Below are positions 5,067 to 5,232 of a stretch of 5,232 bases of DNA, in pieces; the stretch's first letter is position 1, and the number at the start of each line of letters is the position of its first letter. Source of the DNA: Lachnospiraceae bacterium (GTDB taxonomy: Bacteria > Bacillota_A > Clostridia > Lachnospirales > Lachnospiraceae). Location of the stretch: assembly GCA_017464045.1 (NCBI GenBank), contig JAFUEG010000352.1:1-5232 (forward strand), written 5' to 3'. The notes under the pieces are model-generated. The model saw only the letters and a program-made list of their open reading frames with translations. It made no database searches and was not told the origin of the DNA. Position numbers and translations under genes: made by a program.

Positions 5067-5232
5067 ATGAACATTATATCATTATTGGAAAGATTAGTTA
5101 ATAGTTTAGTTGAAGCAGAAGAAAAATTTTTTATAAATCCTATGGATTTCAGATCCTTGGAGATGTCTGCTAAGGCATCTACCGAAGCTTTTGCTGCAGG
5201 TTTTCTTGGAGAGGTTTTATCCAGTGCTAACA
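5067..5232 (+). CDS. Transposase N-terminus, ISLre2-like (UPF0236), cut by window end
   Basis: The ATG at 5067 opens 55 codons without a stop to the right edge. The N-terminal helix 'MNIISLLERLVNSLVEAEEK', then 'FFINPMDFRSLE' and 'STEAFAAGFLGEVLSSAN', resemble the start of ISLre2-family transposases, whose first residues form a helical region before a zinc-binding and DDE-type catalytic part. None of the catalytic part is in the window, so the family call rests on the N-terminus and on the mobile-element-like leader. The gene has its own promoter and a strong ribosome binding site, and is oriented away from the ireB operon. The exact left end of the element, its terminal repeat and the target duplication cannot be fixed from one side. 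Confidence 0.65.
   Translation, partial: MNIISLLERLVNSLVEAEEKFFINPMDFRSLEMSAKASTEAFAAGFLGEVLSSAN

Larger units (their letters stand above)
4980..5232 (+). mobile_element. Left part of an insertion sequence (probably ISLre2 family)
   Basis: This region holds the transposase start with its promoter and inverted repeats. The boundary near 4980 is a guess; the true end lies somewhere between the ireB promoter (-35 ends at 4951) and the left arm at 4998. Only the first 250 or so bases are present. An element of this family would be expected to continue about 1.2-1.7 kb to the right. Confidence 0.5.

Overview
The window looks like a low-GC, Gram-positive Clostridia chromosome, most likely Lachnospiraceae or a close relative. 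This is inferred from the AT-rich codon use, the strong AGGAGG-type ribosome binding sites, a sigma-A promoter, and a gene order close to the Bacillus yrzL-yrrK-yrzB-yrrL-yrrM-yrrN/O block. In this organism RNase J and a YlbF-family gene are inserted into that block. The species cannot be named from the sequence.

Almost everything lies on the minus strand and reads right to left as one tightly packed operon. A promoter near 4923-4951 drives ireB/reoM (4598-4864), then ruvX/yqgF (4127-4552, TTG start) and a DUF1292 gene (3827-4102). These are followed by ribonuclease J (2157-3824, TTG start), a YlbF/YmcA-family gene (1819-2154 or 2160), an MltG-like membrane protein without a catalytic domain (1284-1826), and a TrmR-type O-methyltransferase (637-1281). 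After a 98-base gap that may hold its own promoter comes a U32-family gene (538 down to the left edge, incomplete). From DUF1292 to trmR the gaps are 2 bases or the genes overlap, and several ribosome binding sites lie inside the 3' end of the preceding gene.

The right end (about 4980-5232) carries the start of a plus-strand transposase gene that resembles the ISLre2 family. Its leader contains an extended -10 promoter and inverted repeats around the start codon. The element sits just upstream of the operon promoter and points away from it.

The genes cover cell-wall control (IreB/ReoM, MltG-like), RNA processing and decay (RuvX/YqgF, RNase J, YlbF) and tRNA wobble-uridine modification (TrmR with a U32 partner). 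The strongest anomaly is an in-frame TGA at codon 49 of the RNase J gene, where the family has glycine; the rest of the gene is intact. I see no CRISPR array, tRNA, rRNA or evident new defence system. Most of the window is a conserved housekeeping operon.
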